DNA of 64,000 nt from Thiorhodococcus drewsii AZ1 (lineage in GTDB: Bacteria; Pseudomonadota; Gammaproteobacteria; Chromatiales; Chromatiaceae). Below are positions 1 to 11,858 of the stretch, piece by piece. Every line of letters starts with the position of its first letter. The first letter of the stretch is position 1. The stretch lies in NCBI RefSeq assembly GCF_000224065.1, contig NZ_AFWT01000015.1, positions 62,001 through 126,000 on the forward strand, read 5' to 3'. A program made the translations under genes and the position numbers. The notes below the pieces were generated by a model, which saw only the letters and a list, made by a program, of their open reading frames with translations, was not told the DNA's origin and did not search any database.

Positions 1-422
1 GGCTCGAGCTCGCGCCATTCGGCCAAGGGGATCAGCGCCGGAGCGGTCCGTGGCCGGTTGGTCCAGCCGCTGTAGGGGGCCCCCCCGACATCCGGCCGAA
101 TGATCTCCGTCGGGGCAATCGGAAGGTTGGACTCGAGTGTCTGCACGCGCCAGAAGCGGGCCGGAGACATGGGCAGGGCATCGATCTGGGGTACCGTGAC
201 CGATGCAGCCGCACCGGACCCGGCGGCCAGGGACTGGGTCAGCGCACGGGAATCCGCCACCTCCGTCTCGGGCGAAGGCGGAGACCAGATCCGTCCGCTC
301 AGCTCGGCGATGGCACGCGCCGTCTCCAGGTCTCCGGCCGCCAGCGCCTCGACCAGATCGGCCCTGGCGCAAAGGCCGGCCGGACTAGTCCTGGTCCTGT
401 TCTGGGATCTGCTTGAAGGCAT
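1..422 (-). CDS. Unrecognised protein, N-terminal part, third gene of the MoxR/trypsin cassette (cut by window start)
   Basis: An open frame runs from an ATG at 422, inside the end of the MoxR gene (38-bp overlap), to the window edge without a stop, giving about 140 residues. The segment includes DLVEALAAGDLETARAIAEL, a likely helix, and later MSPARFWRVQTLESNLP. Codons are strongly G/C-ending, as in the neighbours. I recognise no domain. In the trypsin/MoxR class of conflict systems, genes at this position often encode a vWA or other effector-type protein, but the visible part does not show this. The start is inferred, since the ribosome site is weak; the frame itself is secure. Confidence 0.6.
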   Translation of the reverse strand, partial: MPSSRSQNRTRTSPAGLCARADLVEALAAGDLETARAIAELSGRIWSPPSPETEVADSRALTQSLAAGSGAAASVTVPQIDALPMSPARFWRVQTLESNLPIAPTEIIRPDVGGAPYSGWTNRPRTAPALIPLAEWRELE

Positions 423-1434
423 CCGGATGCTTCTTGAGGACGAATTCGGCCACCTTGTCGAGCAGCGCCTCCTGCTCCTTGGCCTTGGAGACGCTGGTGA
501 CGACGGCGCGCACCAGATCCAGATACTCGGCCTGACCGGGTAGCGGGAGCCAATGGTTCTCGCGCGCGGTATCCCGATCCTCGATCAGCAGCTCGGCCGC
601 CCGCTCCAGCACTCTGGCCGATGCCTTGCGGCCGAAATGGACCCGGCCACGCCCGACCAGCAGCTCGGCGAGCCGCTTGGGATCGGTCGGCAGGCGCAGA
701 TGCAGCACCAGACAGCGCCGAATGAAGGCATCCGGCAGCGCACGTTCCTCATTGGTGGTGATGACGACCAGCGGCGCCCGTCCCACGGCGGTCACCTTCT
801 TGGACCAGCCCTGGGGCTGGAAGCAGCCGGCACCGAGCGCCTCGAGCAGGCCGTTGGGGACGTCGGCCTCGGCCTTGTCGATCTCGTCGATCAGGACGAC
901 GGAGCCCAGGGCGGCATCGCCCGCGTCCGGCTTATCCGGCGGCTGGATGCCGACCCGTTGGGCCTGTTCGAGGGCTCCTGACCAATCGAAGGCCCACCAG
1001 AGCACGCCGGGCTGCAGAAAGCGGCCGACGGCCAGCCGTTCGCGCGCCTGCCGCTCCGCCAGGTCGCACCGAGCCGCTGGATCCGCCGGCGCGTCTGGGC
1101 CGCAGGCACCGAGCCCCAGACCAGCCGTCGCGCCGATCAGCTGGGCCTCGGCAAGCCGGGCAATGGCATCGAAATGCCACAGAAGGTCGCGCGACTCGGT
1201 GCGGGCATCGACGGTGTGGACGACGAAGGCCCGACCGAGACGTTTGGCGGCCGCACGCGCGAGCTGCGACTTGCCGATCCCCGGCTCGCCGCGCACCAGC
1301 AAGGGCCGGCGCGCCGCCAGGGCCGCGTTGACGGCGCTCACCTGGCGCGGGGTGAAGGCATGAACGGCCTCAGGCATATCGCCCGTCGCCGCCAAGCGCA
1401 CCACCGGGTCGTCTCCGATCTCCAGAAGGTTCAT
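385..1434 (-). CDS. MoxR-family AAA+ ATPase of a trypsin-MoxR conflict cassette
   Basis: This 349-residue protein is a MoxR-type AAA+ ATPase. The Walker A motif GEPGIGKS lies near residue 50, Walker B VVLIDEIDKAE near 180, sensor 1 as ITTNEER, and FIRRC carries the arginine finger. A longer than usual insert sits between Walker A and B (about residues 85-165). MoxR ATPases usually act as chaperone-like remodelers of a partner protein, often a vWA protein. The start ATG overlaps the stop of the upstream peptidase gene by 4 bp, so the two are probably translationally coupled, and the 3' end overlaps the next gene. Confidence 0.9.
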   Translation of the reverse strand: MNLLEIGDDPVVRLAATGDMPEAVHAFTPRQVSAVNAALAARRPLLVRGEPGIGKSQLARAAAKRLGRAFVVHTVDARTESRDLLWHFDAIARLAEAQLIGATAGLGLGACGPDAPADPAARCDLAERQARERLAVGRFLQPGVLWWAFDWSGALEQAQRVGIQPPDKPDAGDAALGSVVLIDEIDKAEADVPNGLLEALGAGCFQPQGWSKKVTAVGRAPLVVITTNEERALPDAFIRRCLVLHLRLPTDPKRLAELLVGRGRVHFGRKASARVLERAAELLIEDRDTARENHWLPLPGQAEYLDLVRAVVTSVSKAKEQEALLDKVAEFVLKKHPDAFKQIPEQDQD

Positions 1435-2999
1435 GGCGCTGATTCCGGTGGTTCGTAAAGGATGGAGCGCAGCCGACCGTAGCGGGCCGTCTCGGCGGGC
1501 AGGGGCATCTCGCCGGCCAGGCGCAGAAAGACCAGATGGGGGAAATCCCGCTTCAAGGCGGCGATGTCGGCCTCGCGCTGGCGGCGCACGTCGGCACTGT
1601 CGCCCCGCGTAAAGGGCACGATGTAATAGAAGGTGACAGGCCGATCTTTATCTTCGGACCGGGATTGGAGTTCAAAGGCAACGGTGTCGAGCAATTCCTG
1701 CTCGGCATCCGCCCATTCGGCCGAGCGCAGGTCGCGCTGGATGAATCTCTCCTGCAGATATCGGCGGAAGAGACCGGCGAAACGTCCATCGTCCCTGGCG
1801 AATGCCTCGATGAGCGCGGCGCGCCAATCCTCGCGAAAACGCTGCCCGTCCGCGTCTCGACCTCCTTCGGGCGGCTCCGGCAGATGGCAGGACCCTTCCG
1901 GCCACTGGGCTTCGGTTGCGGCCGGCAGGCATTCGGCTGGCCGCTGATCTGCCGCCGCCATGATGATCTCGGCCAGCGTCTTGAGTTTGGTCGGTAGCGC
2001 CAGAATCGGGACCTGCTGCGCCGCCCGGTCGCGACGGACTTGGGCAACGACCGATGCCTCCTGGAGCACGGGCAGGATCGCGAGCGTGAGATCCCCTGCG
2101 AGCCTGGCGCCGGTCCTGTCGTCGGCGTCCCGAAGCCGACCCTGAACATCCAGAACCAGCGAGAAGAGATCATCGAGCGGCGGCGTCTCGTCGAGAATCC
2201 TTTTCACGAGGGCATCGATCTCGTGCGCGCAGTGAAGGGCCAAGGCGAGCTCGCGGGTCAGGGCCTCGCTTCGGGTCAGCAGCTTGAGGAGATAGCGTCC
2301 AGCCCGCTCGCGACGCTCCCTTGCCTCGTCGAGACCGAGCAGTTCCCGAAACCTAGCGTTTTCGAGCAAACGAAAAGAGGGAACCGCCTCCAGCTTCTGC
2401 CCCCGGTAATTGGACGGAACCTGCTTGACGACGCCCAAGATTGCGCCGTCGACGAACACCGGCATCCCGGACGCACCTCGCCAATCCTGTTCGCACTCGG
2501 GCGGAGCCCGCTCGATCACTTCGAAGAAGGCGGCGTTTTCGGCCATGGAGCGCAGAGTCCCATCGAAATTGCCGGGCTCGCGGACCCCGTTGCGCTTATC
2601 GGCACGGGCGAATCCGACGCTCTGCCAATAAGCATCCGGTTGAGGAAGCGTCTCGGTCAGTCGACCGCAGGGATGACGACCGACTGCATCGGGAATGGGG
2701 CAGCAAATCAGGGCCGCGTCGAGATCGCCCTCTCCTTCCCAGACGACAGCGTCATTGTCGATCGACTGCCAACATCTATCGGAGGCACAGCTTCCGCTTC
2801 CCGGGCGCGCGTAGTACCAGCACACACGGATCTTGGCCCGTCGGTTGCGCCGAGGCGGATTCAAGACATGGGCCGAGGTCAGAACGAGGTCGGCGGCCAC
2901 CGGATATCCGGTACCCAGGCTTCCATGATGACGGCTGCTCGAACTCCCCGAGTCGCTCACTGTAGGGACGAATATGGCGACGATCAGATCCTTGTGCAT
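1431..2999 (-). CDS. Trypsin-like serine peptidase with conflict-system C-terminal region
   Basis: The 522-residue product begins with a trypsin-like fold. His44 lies in LTSAHVL, Asp94 in GDLDAALI and Ser177 in RGASGMPVF, so the catalytic triad looks complete. There is no signal peptide, which points to a cytoplasmic peptidase. Residues from about 220 to 300 are helical and the last 250 residues have no motif I can name; the tail includes DRPVTFYYIVPF. This arrangement matches the intracellular trypsins found with MoxR and Trypco proteins in predicted conflict systems. A good ribosome site (GGAGGA) precedes the ATG at 2999. It follows the Trypco2 gene by 25 bp. Confidence 0.85.
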   Translation of the reverse strand: MHKDLIVAIFVPTVSDSGSSSSRHHGSLGTGYPVAADLVLTSAHVLNPPRRNRRAKIRVCWYYARPGSGSCASDRCWQSIDNDAVVWEGEGDLDAALICCPIPDAVGRHPCGRLTETLPQPDAYWQSVGFARADKRNGVREPGNFDGTLRSMAENAAFFEVIERAPPECEQDWRGASGMPVFVDGAILGVVKQVPSNYRGQKLEAVPSFRLLENARFRELLGLDEARERRERAGRYLLKLLTRSEALTRELALALHCAHEIDALVKRILDETPPLDDLFSLVLDVQGRLRDADDRTGARLAGDLTLAILPVLQEASVVAQVRRDRAAQQVPILALPTKLKTLAEIIMAAADQRPAECLPAATEAQWPEGSCHLPEPPEGGRDADGQRFREDWRAALIEAFARDDGRFAGLFRRYLQERFIQRDLRSAEWADAEQELLDTVAFELQSRSEDKDRPVTFYYIVPFTRGDSADVRRQREADIAALKRDFPHLVFLRLAGEMPLPAETARYGRLRSILYEPPESAP

Positions 3000-3024
3000 C
3001 GCTTGTCCTCCGAACCGCTCCCGA

Positions 3025-3327
3025 TCAGCCCGGGATGTCGTCCTCGTCGGAGATCTCGAAGGGCGCCCCGTCCTCGGCCCGATGCGGCTTGAGTCTCAGC
3101 CTGAGACGATGGGTGCGGACGTCGGAGGCTTTGACATTGGCCTCGGCTTCGTAGACCCAGAACTTGACCCCACCGCCGCCGCCCGCCTCTTTGGTCGTGG
3201 CGATATCGATCTCCAGTTCGACGTCCGCGACCTCGAAGCGTAGCTCGGAGTCCTCTCCTTCAGAGCGTGCCGCAACCAGCTCGGCCCTAAGATCTCTCAG
3301 CATCTCGGACAAGGCGATTTTGCCCAT
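3025..3327 (-). CDS. Trypco2-family (trypsin-co-occurring domain 2) protein
   Basis: A 100-residue soluble protein that resembles the trypsin-co-occurring domain 2 family: an N-terminal helix (LRDLRAELVAARSEGED), a beta-rich centre (LRFEVADVELEIDIATTKEA), a glycine run, KFWVYEAEA, and the closing HRLRLRLKP. The family is known mainly by its genomic linkage to intracellular trypsin-like peptidases, which is what is seen here. It is the first gene of the minus-strand cassette and starts only 33 bp after the sodium symporter stop, so it either shares that transcript or has a promoter inside the end of the symporter gene. Confidence 0.8.
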   Translation of the reverse strand: MGKIALSEMLRDLRAELVAARSEGEDSELRFEVADVELEIDIATTKEAGGGGGVKFWVYEAEANVKASDVRTHRLRLRLKPHRAEDGAPFEISDEDDIPG

Positions 3328-3360
3328 ACGGCTTACCTCTCAGTCGTGTGAATACCCGTC

Positions 3361-4776
3361 TCAAATCACCCCGATCGCGTGGAGGAAAACGATCACCACC
3401 AGTGTCGGCGACACATAGCGCACCAGGAAGCGCCACCCGCGATAGGCGAAGGATTCGCCCATCTGGAGCTCATCGCGCGTCGAGGCGCGGGACATAATCC
3501 AGCCGGCGAAGAGCGCGATAAAGAAACCGCCGAGCGGCAGCAGTATGTTGGCGGTTAGATAGTCGACCAGGTCGAAGATCGTCTTGCCGAACAGCTGGAA
3601 CTCTTCGCCCGACATCACATTGAATGACAGCAACGTCCCAAGCCCCAGGAACCAGGCCAAGGCGCCGACGAAGACGGAGGCCGAGACGCGCTTCATGCCG
3701 TGATTCTCGACCAGCCAGGCAACGGCCGGCTCGATGATCGAGATGGCGGACGACCAGGCGGCGAAGACCAGCAACACGAAGAAAAGGGTGCCGAAGAGCT
3801 GGCCGAAGGGCATGGCGCCGAAGGCGATCGGCAGGGTCTGGAAGATGAGTCCGGGTCCGGCGGCCGGCTGCAATCCGTTGGCGAAGACGATGGGAAAAAT
3901 GGCCATACCGGCCAGGAGAGCGACGGCGGTATCCGCAATCACGATAGCCAGCGTCGCGCGCGCGATCGAGGCATTGCCCGGCATGTAGGAGCCGTAAACC
4001 ATGATGGCGCCCATGCCGAGACTCAGGGTGAAGAAGGCATGGCCGAGCGCGACCAAAATGGGCTCGCCGCTGAAGCTGCAGACCTCGGTACCGACCGCAT
4101 CCAACTCGCAATGAAAGAAGACCTTGCCGAAATCGGGACTGAAGAGAAAATCGAGCCCCTTGCCGAAGGCGCCCAGACTCATGGAATAGGCCACCAAGAT
4201 CAGCAGCAGCAGAAAGAGCGCCGGCATCAGTAAGGTAACGGCCCTCTCCAAGCCGCCTCTCACACCGCGCGCTACAACGAACATGGTCATGACCATGAAG
4301 AGGCTGTGCCAGACGAGAAGGGTCGCGGGCGAGGCGAGAAAACCGTGAAACAGATCCACGACCTGCTGGGCGTTCGCGCCCGTAAACGAGCCGGCTGCGG
4401 TCTGAAAAACGTAAGAAAGCGCCCAACCGGCGATGACGCTGTAATAAGACAGGATCAGAAACCCTGTGATGACGCCGCCCCACCCGAGCAGGCTCCACGC
4501 CGGATGTGCGCCCTCATCCTTGACCAGCGCGCGCATCGTGTTGATCGGGCTCTGACGGCCTCGCCGACCGAGGAGGATCTCGGCCGTCATGATGGGCGCA
4601 CCGATCGCTGCGATACAGCAGAGATAGATGATGACGAAGGCGCCGCCCCCGTTCTCTCCGGTGATGTAAGGAAATTTCCAGATGTTCCCCAGCCCGACGG
4701 CCGAGCCGACGGCCGCAAGGATGAAAACGAACCGGGACGACCATTGGCCGTGAATGGAGCTTCGCTGTTCCGACAT
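3361..4776 (-). CDS. Neurotransmitter:sodium symporter (NSS) family transporter
   Basis: A 471-residue polytopic membrane protein of the SLC6/NSS family. The first transmembrane helix carries the family signature AVGSAVGLGNIWKFPY, followed by GENGGGAFVIIY, and about eleven to twelve helices follow. NSS proteins couple amino-acid or amine uptake to sodium entry; the substrate cannot be read from sequence. I chose the ATG at 4776 (MSEQRSS) because the frame extends upstream to 4980 but that stretch has no membrane character and lies outside the conserved family start. The conflict cassette follows directly downstream. Confidence 0.93.
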   Translation of the reverse strand: MSEQRSSIHGQWSSRFVFILAAVGSAVGLGNIWKFPYITGENGGGAFVIIYLCCIAAIGAPIMTAEILLGRRGRQSPINTMRALVKDEGAHPAWSLLGWGGVITGFLILSYYSVIAGWALSYVFQTAAGSFTGANAQQVVDLFHGFLASPATLLVWHSLFMVMTMFVVARGVRGGLERAVTLLMPALFLLLLILVAYSMSLGAFGKGLDFLFSPDFGKVFFHCELDAVGTEVCSFSGEPILVALGHAFFTLSLGMGAIMVYGSYMPGNASIARATLAIVIADTAVALLAGMAIFPIVFANGLQPAAGPGLIFQTLPIAFGAMPFGQLFGTLFFVLLVFAAWSSAISIIEPAVAWLVENHGMKRVSASVFVGALAWFLGLGTLLSFNVMSGEEFQLFGKTIFDLVDYLTANILLPLGGFFIALFAGWIMSRASTRDELQMGESFAYRGWRFLVRYVSPTLVVIVFLHAIGVI

Positions 4777-4923
4777 AGTCGCTCGCCCACCACTGACTGT
4801 TGCTGACCCGCCACATTTTCCGTGAAGCGGATCGGCGTAACAAGTTGAATAACCTTGAAACCAAGCGACGAAAACGGGCACCACACAGGTGCATAACGCA
4901 CCAGGACACGCGCTTGCATCGCA

Positions 4924-4957
4924 CATAAAAGAAGAGCGCAACCCGAGGGGTGCGCTC
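4924..4957 (-). terminator. Rho-independent terminator downstream of hppA
   Basis: Read on the minus strand, GAGCGCA pairs with TGCGCTC (4934-4957) around a 10-nt loop and is followed by TTCTTTTATG. It lies 45 bp after the hppA stop. Confidence 0.7.
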
Positions 4958-4969
4958 CATGCTGGTGTT

Positions 4970-4989
4970 GGCCGGGGCATGCCCCGGCC
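4970..4989. repeat. Perfect 20-bp GC palindrome after hppA
   Basis: GGCCGGGGCA is followed directly by its exact reverse complement. It begins 13 bp past the hppA stop and precedes the terminator. It may be an RNA-stabilising or terminator-like hairpin; no T tract follows directly. Confidence 0.6.
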
Positions 4990-5001
4990 AGACGCACTGG
5001 A

Positions 5002-7035
<2,034 letters not shown>

Positions 7036-7745
7036 GAACATCCCCCCGTTACGGGTTTTCTCGTTGGTTTGAGCCGAACGATTGGGCGGCAATCACAACG
7101 TCGGGATACGGACGACGACGCGCCGACCGCCGCTAAAACGGCACGGAACTTTAACATAAAGGTCTTGGTGTTTTTCCGATCGCCCCTTGTTTATCAGGCG
7201 CCCGAGCACTATCGGGCCCTGCCGGGCTGAAAACCCAACGAGACACCCGCCGCCAACGCCCCGAATCTCGCCAACTCACCCACCGCGCAAGCCCAAATTT
7301 TTCATCGACTTGCCACCAAGCGGCCCCATCGGAAGACTAAGAGCATTCAACACATGGGTTCCAAGCTCCAGGTTCCCGAACGGGTGAAAAAATTCGTTAA
7401 TGCTCTGTATTGGCTCAAAGACCAAACACAGCTGGCGTTGATGGAATAAGAGACGATTGCGGCGACATGGGTGCAGTCAGCCGATCAAGCGGGAGAATGA
7501 ACACCTGACGTGACAGCCCCGGCACGGTTGCACCGCAACGATCATACGATGCCCCAAGACAAGACCGGCAAGACCGAAGGTAGAGACCTGGGAATGGCTG
7601 TAAAAAGGCGGGATCGGAAACGCGAAAAAACCAAACGACAAAAGGCCGGGAATAATCCCGGCCTTCGTTTCTCGGTGGATCCATTCGATTCAGCGGATCA
7701 ATGCGCGATCGAGACGGATCCCCTCGAACATGCGGCGCTACACGG
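7036..7745. other. Long intergenic region between hppA and hsp20
   Basis: About 700 bp without a convincing gene. The open frames present (7187-7387, 7510-7749 and others) have arginine- and proline-rich shadow composition. The part nearest hppA must hold its promoter, which I could not place. AGAGCATT (7340-7347) and AATGCTCT (7399-7406) form an inverted repeat around a 51-nt segment with an inner CCCGAACGGG hairpin. The hsp20 terminator lies at 7642-7665. Confidence 0.5.
7620..7666 (-). terminator. Rho-independent terminator of hsp20
   Basis: A perfect 10-bp stem, AAGGCCGGGA against TCCCGGCCTT with a 4-nt loop (7642-7665), is followed on the minus strand by a T-rich run that includes GGTTTTTTCG. 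It lies about 80 bp beyond the hsp20 stop. Confidence 0.8.
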
Positions 7746-8222
7746 TTAAGCCGCCTTGGCCGCCTCCTGCCGATCCGAGGCATCCTCGATCGCCGGACCC
7801 TGCTCGCCGCCACGGATCTCGATACGACGCGGCTTCATCATATCCGGCACCTCACGCACCAGATCGATGTGCAGCAAGCCGTTCTCCAGGCTGGCGTCGA
7901 CGACCTTCACATAGTCGGCGAGTTGGAACTTACGTTCGAAGCCACGGTTGGCGATGCCGCGATACAGGAAGTTGCCCTCCGCCTCGGTCGCCTTGCGCTG
8001 ACCGGACACCGTGAGCATGTTTTCCTTGGCCTCGATATCGAGTTCGGAGTCGGTGAACCCAGCGACCGCGAGCGTGATGCGGTAGCTGTTCTCGTCCTGG
8101 ACCTCGACGTTGTAGGGAGGGTAGCCGCCCGGTTCGGTCCGGTAGGCAGTTTCCAGTGAATCGATCAGACGATCGAAGCCGATCATGGAGCGGAACAGCG
8201 GCGAGAAGTCGAGCGTTGTCAT
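7746..8222 (-). CDS. Small heat-shock protein, Hsp20/IbpA family
   Basis: A 158-residue alpha-crystallin-domain chaperone that holds unfolding proteins for ATP-dependent refolding. The crystallin domain covers roughly residues 35-125 (PPYNVEVQDENSYRITLAVA to ASLENGLLHIDLVRE), and RRIEI near 132 is the C-terminal IxI-type anchor. The ATG at 8222 (MTTLDFSPLF) has a GGAGGA ribosome site; the frame upstream of it is the untranslated leader. Expression looks heat-controlled at two levels: a CIRCE operator overlaps the promoter and a ROSE-like hairpin masks the ribosome site. It is monocistronic with its own terminator. Confidence 0.95.
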   Translation of the reverse strand: MTTLDFSPLFRSMIGFDRLIDSLETAYRTEPGGYPPYNVEVQDENSYRITLAVAGFTDSELDIEAKENMLTVSGQRKATEAEGNFLYRGIANRGFERKFQLADYVKVVDASLENGLLHIDLVREVPDMMKPRRIEIRGGEQGPAIEDASDRQEAAKAA

Positions 8223-8227
8223 GACAT

Positions 8228-8244
8228 ATCCTCCAATGAGCAAT
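8228..8244 (-). promoter_or_regulatory. ROSE-like RNA thermometer hairpin masking the hsp20 ribosome site
   Basis: In the leader RNA, AUUGCU (8244-8239) can pair with AGGAU (8232-8228) of the ribosome site across a 6-nt loop, leaving one bulged G. This matches the UYGCU/anti-Shine-Dalgarno core typical of ROSE elements before ibpA-type genes. It is read by eye; no folding calculation was done. Confidence 0.6.
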
Positions 8245-8336
8245 ATGAGCCATATAGGCAATATCAACGATGAAAGTGGCGTTCTTGCGAACCGCCGGTT
8301 TCGCAGCCCCCAAGCGGGCGACTGCTTACGTTATGT

Positions 8337-8365
8337 AAAGTAGAACCTGATTAGCACTCTGTCAA
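8337..8365 (-). promoter_or_regulatory. Sigma-70 type promoter of hsp20
   Basis: TTGACA (8365-8360) and TACTTT (8342-8337) are 17 bp apart on the minus strand. The -35 box lies within the spacer of the CIRCE operator, so HrcA binding would block polymerase. Confidence 0.7.
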
Positions 8366-8377
8366 GGGGAGTGCTAA
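8351..8377. promoter_or_regulatory. CIRCE operator (HrcA binding site)
   Basis: TTAGCACTC, a 9-nt spacer and GAGTGCTAA match the CIRCE consensus exactly. CIRCE is bound by the heat-shock repressor HrcA. It sits 130-155 bp upstream of the hsp20 start, over the -35 box. Confidence 0.93.
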
Positions 8378-8390
8378 ACCCTGCGCTCGA

Positions 8391-9719
<1,329 letters not shown>

Positions 9720-9894
9720 CGATACTCCCGAAAACGCTGACGCGCCTGTCTATCAACAATCTTAGCAATCACCGCGACCACGGCGTGCAACGGTGTCGTC
9801 TCGGTTACCATCGACGACCGCAAGGGGCCGACAGCCGAGGAGACGATAATCCGTTCCAGACAGGGCCCCGCACGACGAACCAGCTAGAGGACAC

Positions 9895-10776
9895 ATGTCA
9901 ATGCACGACTCCCCGTTCGAGCTCGCCAATGATGCTGCCTACCAACACTGGCGCGATGAGAAACTGAGACAGGCCCCGACGGATCTTTCACAGCTTATCG
10001 TGGAGATCGGCGATCCTCGCGAACTCAGCGCCACGGAACACCAGGCCATCCTAGAGCGCTGTCGCATCGCCAACATGGCGATCTATGTCGGCAAGACGGG
10101 AGACGATCCGGCGAAATCCATCCCGCGCGACCTAGGGGCCAGATTTGGACTCACTCGGCTGGACCATAACCCCGGAGCCGATGAGGACGCCATCACCTCG
10201 CTGACCGTGCAGACCGACCGCCAGCATCGCGACTTCATCCCCTACTCGAACCGTCCCATCTCCTGGCATACCGACGGCTATTACAATAGCCCGGACCGCC
10301 AGATCAGAGGTCTGCTCCTGCACTGCGTCCGACCGGCGGAACAGGGCGGCGCCAATGCCCTGCTCGACCACGAGATCCTCTACATCCTACTGCGCGACCG
10401 TAACCCCGATCATATCCGCACCCTGATGCATCCGGAGTGCATGAGCATTCCGGCACATCATGTCGATGGAGAGGAAGCGCGCCCGGAGCGCACCGGCCCC
10501 GTGTTCTCGGTGCAATCGGATGGATGTCTGCATCTGCGCTATACCAACCGCGCGCGCAATATCCGCTGGCGCAACGATCCGGGGACCGGCGCCGCCGTCG
10601 CCGCGCTCAGGGAGATCCTAGAAGAAGAGTCGCCCTGGCATTTCAACGCACGCCTGGAGCCCGGCTGGGGCCTGATCTGCAACAACGTCCTGCACACCCG
10701 GACCGGATTCGACGACGGAACCAGCCAGCGCCTCATCTACCGGGCACGTTATTACGATCGGATCAGCGGAACCTGA
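9895..10776 (+). CDS. TauD/TfdA-family Fe(II)/2-oxoglutarate dioxygenase
   Basis: A 293-residue protein of the TauD/TfdA fold. The metal-binding HxD pair is His125 and Asp127 in ISWHTDGYYN, and the distal histidine is likely the one in NNVLHTRTGF, followed by RLIYRARYYDR as the 2-oxoglutarate arginine region. The substrate is not known; the family oxidises sulfonates, carnitine precursors, herbicides and amino-acid derivatives. A GAGGA ribosome site precedes the ATG. It is divergent from the FHA activator and convergent with hisC, whose stop is 5 bp away. Confidence 0.85.
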   Translation: MSMHDSPFELANDAAYQHWRDEKLRQAPTDLSQLIVEIGDPRELSATEHQAILERCRIANMAIYVGKTGDDPAKSIPRDLGARFGLTRLDHNPGADEDAITSLTVQTDRQHRDFIPYSNRPISWHTDGYYNSPDRQIRGLLLHCVRPAEQGGANALLDHEILYILLRDRNPDHIRTLMHPECMSIPAHHVDGEEARPERTGPVFSVQSDGCLHLRYTNRARNIRWRNDPGTGAAVAALREILEEESPWHFNARLEPGWGLICNNVLHTRTGFDDGTSQRLIYRARYYDRISGT

Positions 10777-10781
10777 GGCGC

Positions 10782-11858
10782 TCAGATCACGGCCTTCAGC
10801 GCCTCGACCATGGCTGCATTCTCCTCGGGCAAACCGACGGTCACGCGCAGACAATCGGCGAGCATGGGATGCGCTCCGTCGAGATTCTTGATGAGGATCT
10901 TGCGTTCCTTGAGGCCGTCGAAGATGGCGCCCGCCTGTCCGGCCGGGGCACGCATCAGGATGAAATTGGCCTCGCTTGGAAAGAGATGCAGTCCGTCGAT
11001 CCCGCTCAGCGCCTCGAACAGATGCACGCGCTCGACACGGATGGATTGGGTCTGGGCATCGAAGAGCGGCTTGTGCTCAAGCGCGAAGGTGGCGGAAACC
11101 TGGGTGAGGACGTTGACGTTGTAGGGCAGACGTACCTTGTCGATCTCGGCCAGCCAAGGCCTGGGACCGACCAGATAGCCGAGCCGCAGACCCGCCAGCC
11201 CCATCTTGGAGACGGTGCGCAGGACCAGCAGGTTCTCCCAGTCGCCGAGCAGCCCCAGGAAGCTGCAGTCGGTGAAGGGTGCATAGGCCTCGTCGACGAT
11301 CACCAGACCGGGAGCGGCCTCAATGATGCGAACCATGTCGTCCGCATCGAAACGGTTCCCGGTCGGGTTGTTCGGATAGGCCAGATAGACCAGCGCTGGC
11401 TGTTCGCGCTCGATGGCCTCCAGCATCGCCGGCAGATCCAGCGAGAAGTCTTCGGCCTGAAGCGGGACGCTGACATAGTCCATCCCGGCGAATAGCCCGA
11501 TCATGCGATACATGACGAACCCTGGATCGACCGAAAGCACCTTGCGTCCGGACTGTGCGACCGTCAGGGCCAGCATCTGGATCAGCTCGTCCGAACCGTT
11601 GCCGAGCAGCACCCCCATGTCGTCGGGAATCCTCATGGCCTCGCGCAGTGCATCCTGAAGCAGCTCGCATTGAGGATCCGGATAGCGGTTCAGCTCGACG
11701 CTGCGCAGCGCTTCAAGCCACTCGGAGACCAGGGATTCGGGCCAGCCATAGGGGTTTTCCATGGCATCCAATTTGATCAGGCCAGCGGCCTCGGCGACAT
11801 GATAGGCGTCCAGCGCGAGAATTTCGGGCCGAACGAGTGACTCGATCCGTGCCTTCAA
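10782..11858 (-). CDS. hisC: Histidinol-phosphate aminotransferase
   Basis: A 358-residue PLP-dependent class II aminotransferase converting imidazole-acetol phosphate to histidinol phosphate with glutamate. [10 protein letters not shown] gives the PLP-contacting aspartate and tyrosine, and [15 protein letters not shown] contains the Schiff-base lysine. [11 protein letters not shown] near the N-terminus is the typical substrate-binding start. Its ATG overlaps the hisD stop by 4 bp, so the pair is probably translationally coupled. Confidence 0.96.
   Translation of the reverse strand: MKARIESLVRPEILALDAYHVAEAAGLIKLDAMENPYGWPESLVSEWLEALRSVELNRYPDPQCELLQDALREAMRIPDDMGVLLGNGSDELIQMLALTVAQSGRKVLSVDPGFVMYRMIGLFAGMDYVSVPLQAEDFSLDLPAMLEAIEREQPALVYLAYPNNPTGNRFDADDMVRIIEAAPGLVIVDEAYAPFTDCSFLGLLGDWENLLVLRTVSKMGLAGLRLGYLVGPRPWLAEIDKVRLPYNVNVLTQVSATFALEHKPLFDAQTQSIRVERVHLFEALSGIDGLHLFPSEANFILMRAPAGQAGAIFDGLKERKILIKNLDGAHPMLADCLRVTVGLPEENAAMVEALKAVI

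Noticed and set aside
4777-4980. Upstream extension of the NSS transporter
   Set aside because: The stretch is cysteine- and proline-rich with no family similarity, and the conserved first helix follows directly after MSEQRSS at 4776.
10772-10784. CTGAG-GCG-CTCAG hairpin spanning the tauD-like and hisC stops, considered as a terminator
   Set aside because: The stem is only 5 bp and no T tract follows on either strand.
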